Assembly (NCBI GenBank): GCA_902491055.1
Contig: CABUGI010000003.1
Span: 10,929-74,928, forward strand
Length of the DNA stretch: 64,000 nt
Origin: an uncultured Collinsella sp.
Lineage (GTDB): Bacteria; Actinomycetota; Coriobacteriia; Coriobacteriales; Coriobacteriaceae
Direction of reading: 5' to 3'
This document shows positions 54,158-62,437 of the stretch, one piece after another (within the stretch, counting starts at the first letter, position 1; every line of letters starts with the position of its first letter). The notes beneath the pieces were generated by a model. The model made no database searches and had not been told where the DNA came from. It saw only the letters and a program-made list of their open reading frames with translations. Position numbers and translations under genes: made by a program.

Positions 54158-55321
54158 ATGTCGGAATATATTGAGCAGCCGTTGCCGTCCACGTTTGAGG
54201 AGTTCAACGAGCAGCGCAAGGCGGCGTTTATTCGCGTCAAGGATTATAAGCAGGCGGGTAATCGCCTGGTCGGCTTTTTGTGCAGCTACACGCCGCTCGA
54301 GATTATCGATGCCGCGGGCGCTGCAAGTGTGGCCTTGTGCGGCACATCCGACGAGGTGATTCCCGAGGCCGAGAAGGTGCTGCCGGCAAACCTCTGCCCG
54401 CTCATCAAGTCGACCTACGGTTTTGCCTACTCGCAAAAGTGCCCGTTTACGTACTTTAGCGACATGATCATCGGCGAGACCACCTGCGACGGCAAGAAGA
54501 AGATGTACGAGCTACTCAACGAGCTCAAGCGCACGCACATTCTGCATCTTCCGCAGGGTCGCGATCGCGCCTACGAGCGCGAAGGCTGGTACGAGGAGTG
54601 CCGCCTGCTCAAGGAGGAGCTCGAGGGCTTCTACGGCATCACGATTACCGACGATGACCTGCGTGCTGCCGTCCGTCGTCGCAACCGCTTGCGTGCGGCT
54701 CAGCTCAAGATGTTTGCGCTGCAGGCCAACCAGCCGGCGGCCATGAGCGGCGTCGACTTGATGAGCACTATGTTTGCCGGTACGTTCAGCTTTGATATCG
54801 AGGCCTATACGCAGCAGCTGGAGCAAAAGGTCGCCAAGCTGCGCGAGGCCTACGACGCGGGCGAGCGCCCGGTTGCGGCGGACGCCAAGCGCATTCTGAT
54901 CACCGGTTGCCCGGTGGGCGGTGTGATCAACAAGATCGGCCGCACCATCGAGTCCAACGGCGGCGTGGTCGTGTGCATGGACGACTGCTCGGGCGAGCGC
55001 ACGGCGGCCATGATGATCGACCCGGAGGCTCCCGACATCTTGCGCGCCATCGCCGACCGCTACCTGGACATTAACTGCTCGGTCATGACGCCCAACGACG
55101 GTCGTATGGAAAACGCGCTGGCCATGTGCGAGAAGTACCATGTCGATGGCGTGGTAGAGAGCGTGCTGCAGGCCTGCCACACCTTTAACGTTGAGAGCGC
55201 ACGCATGCAGGAGGCCGTCGAGGGTGCGGATATTCCGTACATGAAGATCGAGACCGACTACAGCAACGGCGACATGGGCCAGATCGAGACGCGCATCGCC
55301 GCCTTTATCGAGACGCTCTAG
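54158..55321 (+). CDS. HgdB-like 2-hydroxyacyl-CoA dehydratase / double-cubane cluster protein (second copy)
   Basis: 387-aa paralogue of the preceding protein. It keeps [21 protein letters not shown] and MDDCSGERT at matching places, and the ends ([19 protein letters not shown] versus TTDYAGEDAGQLQTRIEAF) align. Either the two are alpha and beta subunits of one dehydratase-type enzyme, or two separate reductases served by one activase. ATG at 54158 with AAGGAG; an upstream start at 54143 is rejected. Confidence 0.85.
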   Translation: MSEYIEQPLPSTFEEFNEQRKAAFIRVKDYKQAGNRLVGFLCSYTPLEIIDAAGAASVALCGTSDEVIPEAEKVLPANLCPLIKSTYGFAYSQKCPFTYFSDMIIGETTCDGKKKMYELLNELKRTHILHLPQGRDRAYEREGWYEECRLLKEELEGFYGITITDDDLRAAVRRRNRLRAAQLKMFALQANQPAAMSGVDLMSTMFAGTFSFDIEAYTQQLEQKVAKLREAYDAGERPVAADAKRILITGCPVGGVINKIGRTIESNGGVVVCMDDCSGERTAAMMIDPEAPDILRAIADRYLDINCSVMTPNDGRMENALAMCEKYHVDGVVESVLQACHTFNVESARMQEAVEGADIPYMKIETDYSNGDMGQIETRIAAFIETL

Positions 55322-55419
55322 CTTCCCCAGGCATAGGATCTTGCTCCTCAAACCGTCGCTTGCGTACCCAAAGTACGCTGCGCTCCTCTTTTGGGGCAAT
55401 CTCCGGCACCTGAGAAACC
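55322..55419. repeat. Structured 100-bp repeat after second HgdB-like gene
   Basis: Same architecture as 54020-54119. The middle stem is TTGCTCC/GGGGCAA (55341-55347, 55393-55399), differing from copy 1 by paired changes; the apical GCGTA/TACGC is identical. Confidence 0.88.
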
Positions 55420-55476
55420 TAGAGCTAAGGCGCCTGAACACGCCGTTACCTTTGATGTTTAGATTGGGAGAGAGCC

Positions 55477-56241
55477 ATGATAGGGATCGGGATCGATATC
55501 GGGTCTACGGCGGCTAAGGCTGCTGTGGTCGATGGGGAGGGTTCGGTGGCGTGGACGTGCGTGCAGCCAACCGGGTTCTCCTCGGTCGATGCTTCCGAGC
55601 GGCTGCGCGAGGCACTGGCAGCGGCCGGCTATGACGTGACGGGCGACGATGTGCGCGTGATCGCGACCGGCTACGGTCGTGTCGCCGTGCCCTATGCACA
55701 CAAGGTCGTGACCGAGATCTCCTGCCACGGCACCGGTGCCGTGTGCCTGTTTGGCGACCACGGCACCGTGATCGACGTGGGCGGTCAGGACACCAAGGTC
55801 ATTCAGCTTAAAAGTGGCCGCGTGTCCAAGTTTGCCATGAACGACAAGTGCGCTGCCGGCACGGGGCGCTTTTTGGAGATCATGGCCGATCGCCTGGGCA
55901 TTTCCCAGCAGCAGATGGCCGATCTGGCGCGTTCCGGCGAGCCCACCAAGATCAGCAGCATGTGCACGGTGTTTGCCGAAAGCGAGGTCATCAGCCTGAT
56001 CGGTCGCGGTGAGCCGCGCGAGAACATTGCGCGTGGCGTGATCGACAGCGTGGTCTCGCGCGTGGCGACCATGGCCGGGCAGGCCGCGGGCGCCCCGTAC
56101 TACCTGACCGGTGGCCTGTGCGAGAACGCCTTCGTGGTGGAGCGGTTGGGCGAGCTGCTGGGGTCGCCGGTGACCACCTCGCCCCAGGCCCGCTTTGCAG
56201 GTGCCATCGGCGCGGCGATTCGCGCCGCCGCCTTGGCCTAG
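55477..56241 (+). CDS. Acyl-CoA dehydratase activase (HgdC/BadF family)
   Basis: 254-aa ATPase of the ASKHA fold that donates high-energy electrons to HgdB-type proteins. Nucleotide motifs GIDIGSTAAKAAVVDG and DVGGQDTKVIQL are seen, and the two cysteines for a dimer-bridging [4Fe-4S] cluster lie in NDKCAAGTGRFLEI and SSMCTVFAESEV. It directly follows the two HgdB-like genes on the same strand, consistent with a complete three-gene system. GGGAGAG precedes the ATG. Oxygen sensitivity is expected. Confidence 0.92.
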   Translation: MIGIGIDIGSTAAKAAVVDGEGSVAWTCVQPTGFSSVDASERLREALAAAGYDVTGDDVRVIATGYGRVAVPYAHKVVTEISCHGTGAVCLFGDHGTVIDVGGQDTKVIQLKSGRVSKFAMNDKCAAGTGRFLEIMADRLGISQQQMADLARSGEPTKISSMCTVFAESEVISLIGRGEPRENIARGVIDSVVSRVATMAGQAAGAPYYLTGGLCENAFVVERLGELLGSPVTTSPQARFAGAIGAAIRAAALA

Positions 56242-56255
56242 GGGCGTACCGCGAC

Positions 56256-57473
56256 ATGCGCATCCTCAATATCTCGGCACAAAAACCAGATAGCACCGGC
56301 AGCGGCACCTACCTTGCCGCGCTCGTGCGCGAGCAGATTGAGACGGGGCATTGCGCCGCCGTGCTTTGCGGCGCGGCGCCGGGTGATACCCAAGGCGAGC
56401 TGGACCGGCGTGCTGCCGTGTTTGTCGTACCGTTCGAGTCGCCCGAGCTGCCGTTTCCCATCTGCGGTATGTCCGATGTCATGCCCTATCCCTCCACACG
56501 CTATCGTGACCTGACGCCTTCGATGCTCAAGGCATTTGAGCGGGCATTTGCTGCTGCAATCGATCGGGCGGTGGCTGAGCTTCGGCCCGATCTGGTGATC
56601 TGCCATCACCTGTATCTGGTGACCGCATTGGCGCGCGAGTGCGTCCGGGGCGTGCCGGTTGTTGCCGTGTGCCATTCGACCGACCTGCGCCAGCTGCGTT
56701 CGCATGCGCTCGAGCGCGATCGCATCGTAAGTGCGGTTCGTCGGCTCGATGCCGTCTTTGCGCTCCATGCTGAGCAGGCTGAGCAGATTGGCCTGGTGTG
56801 CGGCGTCGATGCCGATCGCATCCACGTGATTGGGACGGGCTACGACCATCACGTCTTCTGCCGCGACGCAAGCGTGGCGAGACAGCCGGGATCGCTTGTG
56901 TACGTGGGCAAGATTTGCTTTAAAAAGGGCGTCGAGTCGCTGGTTCGAGCCATGTCATTGCCGATTGACGATGGCGTCCGCCCATCTGGCTTGGTACTTG
57001 TGGGCGGCCGCGGGGACGATGCCGAGTACGCGCGTATCGAGCGCTTGGCCGCGGCCTCGGATGTGCCGGTGACGCTGGCGGGCCGCCTGGATAGCGATGG
57101 GCTCGTGCGTGCCTACCGCAGTTCCGACGTCTTTGTGCTGCCTTCGTTTTACGAGGGTCTGCCGCTCGTGACGATCGAGGCCCTCGCGTGCGGCTGCAAT
57201 GTTGTGGCGACCGATTTGCCCGGCGTTCGTCCCTGGATGGAGGCGATGCTTCCCGGTGCTCCCGTGACGTGGGTGGCGCCGCCGCGTATGATGGATGTCG
57301 ACACGCCCGTGGCGGCCGACCTTCCGTTGTTTGAGCGCGCACTGGCAGACGCTATCGCGCAGGCGCTTGCGGCTCTGCCTTCGACGTTCGAGCCGTCGGC
57401 GGTCTCTTGGGAAGCGTGCCTGGCGCGTATACTTAAAGTCGTTGATTTGTTGGAAGGGGGTTCGTATGGCTAA
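56256..57473 (+). CDS. Glycosyltransferase family 4-like protein overlapping selD
   Basis: 405-aa GT-B fold protein. N-terminal SAQKPDSTGSGTYLAALV with Gly loop, a HSTDLRQLRSHALE middle, SLVYVGKICFKKGVESLV and the C-terminal donor-binding FVLPSFYEGLPLVTIEALA with EX7E-like glutamates. Donor and acceptor are unknown. It starts 14 nt after the activase stop and its last 8 nt overlap selD, so it is tightly coupled to selenophosphate synthesis. Selenosugar synthases adjacent to selD in other bacteria are also GT-B enzymes; homology beyond fold was not tested. Confidence 0.85.
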   Translation: MRILNISAQKPDSTGSGTYLAALVREQIETGHCAAVLCGAAPGDTQGELDRRAAVFVVPFESPELPFPICGMSDVMPYPSTRYRDLTPSMLKAFERAFAAAIDRAVAELRPDLVICHHLYLVTALARECVRGVPVVAVCHSTDLRQLRSHALERDRIVSAVRRLDAVFALHAEQAEQIGLVCGVDADRIHVIGTGYDHHVFCRDASVARQPGSLVYVGKICFKKGVESLVRAMSLPIDDGVRPSGLVLVGGRGDDAEYARIERLAAASDVPVTLAGRLDSDGLVRAYRSSDVFVLPSFYEGLPLVTIEALACGCNVVATDLPGVRPWMEAMLPGAPVTWVAPPRMMDVDTPVAADLPLFERALADAIAQALAALPSTFEPSAVSWEACLARILKVVDLLEGGSYG

Positions 57474-58515
57474 AGATACCGTGAGGCTCACGTCCATGAC
57501 GGCCGCGAGCGGTTGAGCCGCTAAGTTGGCTCCCGGAGCCCTCGCCCAGGTCCTGGGCGACTTGCCCAATGTGCATAACGACAACCTGCTCGTGGGGTTC
57601 GATACCTCCGACGATGCGAGCGTCTTTCGCGTTGGCGATAACTTGGGCCTCGTGCAGTCCATCGACTTCTTCCCGCCGATGGTCGACGACCCGTTTCTGT
57701 TTGGCCAGATCGCCGCGGCCAACTCGCTGTCGGATATCTACGCCATGGGTGGGCGGCCGAGCCATGCCATGAACCTGCTGTGCATTCCCAGTTGCCTGGG
57801 CGTTGAGGTTGCCGGTCAGATTCTGGCGGGCGGCGCCGACAAGTGCGTCGAGGCGAGTTGCTCCATCGCGGGTGGCCACACCATCAACGACGATGAGCCC
57901 AAGTACGGCCTGTCCGTGAGCGGGTTTGTCGCGCTTGACCGTATGCTCGCCAACAGCGGCGCGCGCGTGGGCGATGCGTTGCTGCTGACCAAGGCGATCG
58001 GCTCGGGCATCATCACCACGGCCATTAAGGGCGAGCTCATCGAGCAGGACGAGGCTGGTCCGATGTTCGACTCGATGCGCACCCTCAACGAGGCCCCGAT
58101 CCGTCTGGCCGAGGGGCTCGAGCTTCACGGCTGTACCGATATTACGGGCTTTGGCCTGATCGGGCATGCGTGCGAGATGGCCGAGGGCTCGGGCGTGCAA
58201 ATCGAGCTCGCGTCGGGGGCGGTGCCGCTCTTTGACCAGGTGCTCGACATGGCGCGTCTGGGCATTATCCCCGCGGGCTCCTACCGCAACCAGGACTTCT
58301 TTGGCCCGCGCGTGGCTGCCGACGATGACCTGGAGCCGGGCATGCTGGATGCGCTGTACGATCCGCAGACCTCGGGCGGCCTACTCATCGCGGCGCCTGC
58401 TTCCGATGTGGATGAGCTTGCGCGCCGCCTGGATGCCGAGGGGCGCGTTTCCGCCACAATCGGCCGCGTGTGCGAGCCGGTGCCGGGCGGTCCTGCCGTT
58501 CGTGTTGTCCGTTAA
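57466..58515 (+). CDS. selD: Selenophosphate synthase, selenocysteine-containing (UGA at codon 17)
   Basis: Makes selenophosphate from selenide and ATP. Codons read ..TAASGUAAKLAPG.., where U is the in-frame TGA at 57514-57516; other SelD proteins have Cys or Sec in this SG(C/U)AAK active site and the frame continues without fault to 58515. With Sec the protein is 349 aa, the usual length. Later motifs: GFDTSDDASVF, SIAGGHTINDDEPKYG, and GFGLIGHACEM. A gene caller starting at 57526 would lose the catalytic loop. A SECIS-like hairpin follows. The genome must therefore have SelA, SelB and tRNA-Sec elsewhere. Confidence 0.95.
57543..57559 (+). promoter_or_regulatory. SECIS-like hairpin in selD
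   Basis: CGCCCA-GGTCC-TGGGCG: a perfect 6-bp stem with a five-base loop opening GGTC, as in the E. coli fdhF SECIS loop. The loop begins 33 nt after the TGA, at the long end of the usual bacterial range. Confidence 0.72.
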
Positions 58516-58572
58516 CGATACGTTTATTGAACTATGCACCGTTCTAAAACGATTTATTCGAAAGGAAAAACT

Positions 58573-59199
58573 ATGTCTACCAAAATTGAAGTCAATGCCA
58601 TGGGCGATGCCTGCCCGCTGCCCGTCGTCAAGACGCTTAAGGCACTCAAACAGCTTGATGGCGAGGGTGCCGTGGTGACCTCGGTCGATAACGAGACCGC
58701 CGTCAAGAACATCTCCAAGATGGCGCAGGAGAAGGGCTGCACGGCCTCGGTCGAGAAGGTTTCTGACGCCGAGTGGCACGTGACCGTGGCGACCTCTGGC
58801 GCCGTTGCCGTGGCCGATCCTGAGCAGGATGGCGCTGCCTTTTGCGACGCCAGCGCCGGCAAGGGCAAACTCGTCATTTCCGTCTACACCGACTGCATGG
58901 GCCGCGGCGACGACGAGCTGGGCCACAAGCTCATGAAGGCATTCATCTTTGCCGTGACGCAGCAGGAGGAGCTGCCCTCGACCATGCTGTTCTACAACGG
59001 CGGCGCCAAGCTCACCGTCGAGGGCTCGCCGGTGCTCGATGACCTGAAGGGTCTGGCCGAGCAGGGCGTCGAGATTCTTACCTGCGGTACCTGCCTAGAC
59101 CACTTTGGCATTAAAGACCAGCTTGCGGTGGGCGAGGTCACCAACATGTACGTGATCGTGGAGAAGATGGAGCAGGCCGTGCGCGTCGTGCGCCCGTAG
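58573..59199 (+). CDS. yedF: Selenium metabolism protein YedF
   Basis: 208-aa two-domain protein: an N-terminal TusA/SirA-like domain with the DACPLPVVKT (CPxP) site at residues 13-18 and a DsrE-like domain ending in LTCGTCLDHFGI. Such fusions are found almost only beside selD and are taken to handle reactive selenium. It follows selD with a 57-nt gap; GAAAGGAA precedes the ATG. Exact role not proven. Confidence 0.93.
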   Translation: MSTKIEVNAMGDACPLPVVKTLKALKQLDGEGAVVTSVDNETAVKNISKMAQEKGCTASVEKVSDAEWHVTVATSGAVAVADPEQDGAAFCDASAGKGKLVISVYTDCMGRGDDELGHKLMKAFIFAVTQQEELPSTMLFYNGGAKLTVEGSPVLDDLKGLAEQGVEILTCGTCLDHFGIKDQLAVGEVTNMYVIVEKMEQAVRVVRP

Positions 59200-59218
59200 C
59201 GTATTGGTTGGAGTTGCC

Positions 59219-59470
59219 ATGAGGGAGAAGCGCCCGGCGCTTGTCATCACGTTTCCCACCACGGCGGCCGCCATGGGTTGCGAGTCCCTGTGCATCGAGC
59301 GCGGCCTTCCCGGGCGCACGATTCCCGTGCCCGGGGAGGTCGCTGCCGGCTGCGGTTTGGCATGGAAGGCGTTGCCTGCCGATGAGGAACTGCTGCGCGG
59401 CGAGCTTGCCGCGGCGGGCGTTCCCACCGAGGGCTATACCGTGATCGATATGTGGGAGGTCGTGCGATGA
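59219..59470 (+). CDS. DUF3343-family putative Se/S carrier protein
   Basis: 83-aa protein starting MREKRPALVITFPTTAAAMG; the TTAAAM helix and PGRTIPVPGEVAAGCGLAW with a Cys are typical of DUF3343 proteins found near selD and cysteine-desulfurase-like genes. It overlaps the next start by 4 nt. Probably a small carrier that takes Se or S from the adjacent PLP enzyme; that role is inferred from context. Confidence 0.82.
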   Translation: MREKRPALVITFPTTAAAMGCESLCIERGLPGRTIPVPGEVAAGCGLAWKALPADEELLRGELAAAGVPTEGYTVIDMWEVVR

Positions 59471-60606
59471 TCTACCTGGATAACGCGGCGACGACCATGC
59501 ACAAGCCGCAGACGGTCATCGATGCCGTGACGCAGGCGATGTGCTCGCTCGGCAATGCCGGGCGCGGCGCCACGTCGGGTGCCCTCGATGCCGCTCGTAC
59601 GATTCACGCTTGCCGTGCCAAGCTCGCGTGCCTTTTGGGTTGCCCGCGGGCGGACCATGTGTGCTTTACGCCCAACTCTACGGCGGCGCTCAACACCGCC
59701 ATCAACGGGGTGGTGTGCCCCGGCGACCGCGTGGTCACGACGGTGCTTGAGCACAACTCGGTGCTACGGCCGCTCAACCGCCTGGCGGCAGAGCAGGGTG
59801 TGACCGTTGAGCATGCGGGCTGCGACGCGAACGGCGTGCTCGACTACGACGAGCTCGAGCAGCTGGTCACGCCGGGCACGCGTGCCGTGGTGGTGACGCA
59901 CGCCTCCAATGTGACCGGCAACGCGGTCGACATTGCGCGCGTGGCTGTCATGGCCCATGCGGCCGGCGCGCTCGTGATCATCGATGCCTCGCAGTCTGCC
60001 GGCACGGCGCATATCGATATGAAGGCCATGGGGCTCGACGTGGTGTGCTTTACCGGCCACAAGGGGCTCATGGGTCCGCAGGGGACCGGCGGCCTGGCCG
60101 TGGCAGAGGGCATTGACGTGGCGCCGTGGGCCATGGGCGGCACGGGCGTGCACAGTTTCGATGCGTTGCAGCCGCTTGAGTGGCCCACGCGCCTTGAGGC
60201 GGGCACGCTCAACGGCCACGGTATCGCCGGCCTTTCCGCTGGTCTCGACTTTATCGAGGCCCAGGGTGGGGTGGAGACGATTGCTTCCCACGAGCGTGCG
60301 CTCGCTGATCGCTTCCTTGCCGGTGTGCGCGAGATTCCGGGGATTAAGCTCTACGGTGCGTTTGACCAACCCGCGCGCTCGGCGATCGTGTCGCTCAACG
60401 TGGGCGATATCGACTCTGCCGAGATCTCGGACGCGCTCATGCAAGGGTGGGGGATTGCGACGCGCCCCGGTGCCCATTGCGCCCCGCTCATGCACCGTGC
60501 GCTGGGGACCGAGCGCCAGGGCGTCGTCCGCTTCTCGTTTGGGTATTTCAACACTACCGAAGAAGTCGACACGGCCATCGATGCTCTGTGCGATTTAGCC
60601 TGCTAA
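59467..60606 (+). CDS. Class V aminotransferase / cysteine desulfurase-family protein
   Basis: 379-aa PLP enzyme like NifS/SufS. The internal aldimine lysine is in FTGHKGLMGPQGTGG (about residue 200), the start MIYLDNAATTMHKP and the C-terminal RPGAHCAPLMHR (active-site Cys about residue 338) fit cysteine desulfurase or selenocysteine lyase. It overlaps DUF3343 by 4 nt (ATGA). In this context it likely frees sulfur or selenium from Cys/Sec for SelD or carriers. A terminator follows. Confidence 0.9.
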   Translation: MIYLDNAATTMHKPQTVIDAVTQAMCSLGNAGRGATSGALDAARTIHACRAKLACLLGCPRADHVCFTPNSTAALNTAINGVVCPGDRVVTTVLEHNSVLRPLNRLAAEQGVTVEHAGCDANGVLDYDELEQLVTPGTRAVVVTHASNVTGNAVDIARVAVMAHAAGALVIIDASQSAGTAHIDMKAMGLDVVCFTGHKGLMGPQGTGGLAVAEGIDVAPWAMGGTGVHSFDALQPLEWPTRLEAGTLNGHGIAGLSAGLDFIEAQGGVETIASHERALADRFLAGVREIPGIKLYGAFDQPARSAIVSLNVGDIDSAEISDALMQGWGIATRPGAHCAPLMHRALGTERQGVVRFSFGYFNTTEEVDTAIDALCDLAC

Positions 60607-60629
60607 AGCTGCTAGACCGTTTATACTTG

Positions 60630-60660
60630 CGGGACGGGTGTTTTTGCCCGTCCCGTTTTT
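60630..60660 (+). terminator. Terminator ending the selenium cluster
   Basis: CGGGACGGG pairs with CCCGTCCCG around loop TGTTTTTG, followed by TTTTTG. Confidence 0.9.
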
Positions 60661-60683
60661 GTTTCGACCCGAAAGGTGTGCAT

Positions 60684-62042
60684 ATGGCCTCATCCGCTCC
60701 GCGCGGTTTGCGCTCCGACCATGTCGTCACCGTCGGCATTGCGCTGTTTTCGATGCTCTTTGGCGCCGGTAACCTCATCATTCCGCCGTTGCTGGCACTT
60801 CAGGCCGGCACGGCCACGCCGCTTGCCATGATTGGCTTTTTGATTGCCGCCATCGGCCTGCCCGTCATGGGCTTTATCGCCGTCGCGCTCGCCGGCACGG
60901 CCCGCGAGCTGGCTGGGCGCGTGCATCCTAAGTTTGGCGAATTCTTCGTTGCGGCGGTGTATCTGGCCATCGGCCCGTGCCTGGCCATTCCGCGCACAAG
61001 CTCTACGGCCTTCGAGATGCTGGTGCCGCTACTGCCCGAGGGCGTTTCGCTCGGCACGGCTCGCCTGGTGTTTGCCGTTGGCTTCTTTGTCGTCGCGTTT
61101 GCGCTCACGCTGCGTCCGGGCGTTATCACGCGCGTGCTCGGGCGCATTACGGGCCCCGCGCTCATTGCGCTCATCGTGCTGGTCGTGGGTGCTGCCGTGA
61201 TCTCGCCGCTGGGACCGGCTGCCGCGCCGCAGACTCCCTACAGTGCCGGTGCTACCGTGCAGGGCTTTTTGACCGGTTATCAGACCATGGATCTGCTTGC
61301 GTCGCTCGCCTTCGGCATCATCATCGCCGAGACCATCCACGAGTTGGGTGTTACCGATGACAAGCGCGTGGCCTTTGAGATTTCGCGTTCCGGCGTGATC
61401 GCCGGCGTGCTCATGGCCATCATCTACTGTGGCCTGGCGCTTGCCGGAATGCAACTCGGCGCGGTTATGCCCGATGCCACCAACGGCGCTGCCATCCTCG
61501 CTCGTTCGGCCTCCATGCATTTTGGGCTTGCTGGCACGGTCGTGGTCTTCGCGATCTTTTTCCTCGCCTGCATGAACGTGTGCATCGGTCTTATTAGCTG
61601 CTGCTCGCGCTATTTCTGTGAGACGTACGTAGTTGAAGGGGGAGCGGAGGCCTCCGAGGAGGCCATGCGCCACCCCTTCGCGATCCTTGCCTTTGTGTTC
61701 GCGGCGTTTTCGTGCGTGCTCTCCAACGTGGGCCTCGACGTGATCCTTATGTTCTCGGTGCCCATGCTTAACGCCTTGTATCCCGTCGCCATCGTGCTGG
61801 TTCTCATGGGTTTGGTACACGGCTTTTGCGACGCTCATCCGCAGGTGTGGGTCTGGGTTGGCGGTGTGGTTGCCGTGCAGAGCGTGATCACCTCGGTCCG
61901 CGATGCGTTCTTTGCGGGCGCGTGGCTGCCGTTCGATGCGTTGCCGCTGGCAGATATCGGTGCTGCGTGGGCACCGGTTGCTGTGGTGGCATTTGTGATC
62001 GGTCTGCTCCATAGTCGTTTTGTCGCACATTCGAGAAGCTAA
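60684..62042 (+). CDS. brnQ: Branched-chain amino acid transporter, BrnQ/LIVCS family
   Basis: 452-aa cation-coupled carrier with about 12 hydrophobic segments. GIALFSMLFGAGNLIIPPLLALQ and GPCLAIPRTSSTAFEM are BrnQ signatures. Expected substrates are Leu, Ile and Val. The ATG at 60684 follows GAAAGGTG; the longer frame overlapping the terminator is excluded. A strong promoter for the tRNAs starts right after. Confidence 0.93.
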   Translation: MASSAPRGLRSDHVVTVGIALFSMLFGAGNLIIPPLLALQAGTATPLAMIGFLIAAIGLPVMGFIAVALAGTARELAGRVHPKFGEFFVAAVYLAIGPCLAIPRTSSTAFEMLVPLLPEGVSLGTARLVFAVGFFVVAFALTLRPGVITRVLGRITGPALIALIVLVVGAAVISPLGPAAAPQTPYSAGATVQGFLTGYQTMDLLASLAFGIIIAETIHELGVTDDKRVAFEISRSGVIAGVLMAIIYCGLALAGMQLGAVMPDATNGAAILARSASMHFGLAGTVVVFAIFFLACMNVCIGLISCCSRYFCETYVVEGGAEASEEAMRHPFAILAFVFAAFSCVLSNVGLDVILMFSVPMLNALYPVAIVLVLMGLVHGFCDAHPQVWVWVGGVVAVQSVITSVRDAFFAGAWLPFDALPLADIGAAWAPVAVVAFVIGLLHSRFVAHSRS

Positions 62043-62053
62043 GGCATCAATGC

Positions 62054-62082
62054 TTGCACAGGCGGGGAGTCTCCCCTATAAT
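62054..62082 (+). promoter_or_regulatory. Strong promoter of the tRNA pair
   Basis: TTGCAC (62054-62059), 17-bp spacer with a GGGGAG/CTCCCC dyad, TATAAT (62077-62082). tRNA-Pro starts 51 nt later. Confidence 0.85.
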
Positions 62083-62133
62083 TTCCTTCGCTTTGGGACA
62101 CGCAAGGTTTAGACCTTAGCTGCTCAACACCTT

Positions 62134-62210
62134 CGGGACGTGGCGCAGTTTGGTAGCGCGCCTGCTTTGGGAGCAGGATGTCGCAGGTTCAAATCCTGTC
62201 GTCCCGACCA
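62134..62210 (+). tRNA. tRNA-Pro (TGG)
   Basis: 77-nt cloverleaf. Acceptor CGGGACG pairs with CGTCCCG; the anticodon arm CTGCT-TTGGGAG-CAG reads TGG; T arm has GGTTCAAAT; the 3' ACCA is encoded. Confidence 0.97.
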
Positions 62211-62216
62211 TATCTT

Positions 62217-62290
62217 GCGGGCGTAGTTCAATGGTAGAACCCCAGCCTTCCAAGCTGATGACGCGGGTTCGATTCCCGTCGCCCGCTCCA
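62217..62290 (+). tRNA. tRNA-Gly (TCC)
   Basis: 74-nt cloverleaf. Acceptor GCGGGCG pairs with CGCCCGC; anticodon loop CTTCCAA gives TCC; T arm GGTTCGATT; CCA encoded. Six nt after tRNA-Pro, so one transcript. Confidence 0.97.
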
Positions 62291-62302
62291 TAGGATAGTT
62301 TT

Positions 62303-62340
62303 AACGGCTTTGGCTCCATTTGGCGCCAGAGCCGTTTTCA
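62303..62340 (+). terminator. Terminator after tRNA pair
   Basis: AACGGCTTTGGC (62303-62314) with GCCAGAGCCGTT (62325-62336), one wobble, then TT. Confidence 0.85.
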
Positions 62341-62372
62341 TATACATGCCGGGGACCCCACATCCCCTCCTA

Positions 62373-62408
62373 AGTTGCGGTGAAATACGGACTATTTTCC
62401 GGCTTTTA
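62373..62408. repeat. Left half of palindromic repeat copy 5, split by IS
   Basis: Arm AGTTGCGGTGAAATACGGAC.. (62373-62393) pairs perfectly over 21 bp with 63720-63740 on the other side of the IS. The last 3 bp, TTA (62406-62408), are repeated on the far side. Confidence 0.93.
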
Positions 62409-62437
62409 GGGGGTGCGGACGATTTCTTGGACCGCGC

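Noticed and set aside
56118..56255. Longer start for the glycosyltransferase inside the activase gene
   Set aside because: It would overlap the activase by over 100 nt in another frame; the ATG at 56256 gives a normal GT-B N-terminus.
57466..57516. selD as a frameshifted or nonsense-mutated pseudogene
   Set aside because: The TGA is exactly at the catalytic Cys/Sec position, the frame is intact on both sides and a SECIS-like hairpin follows.
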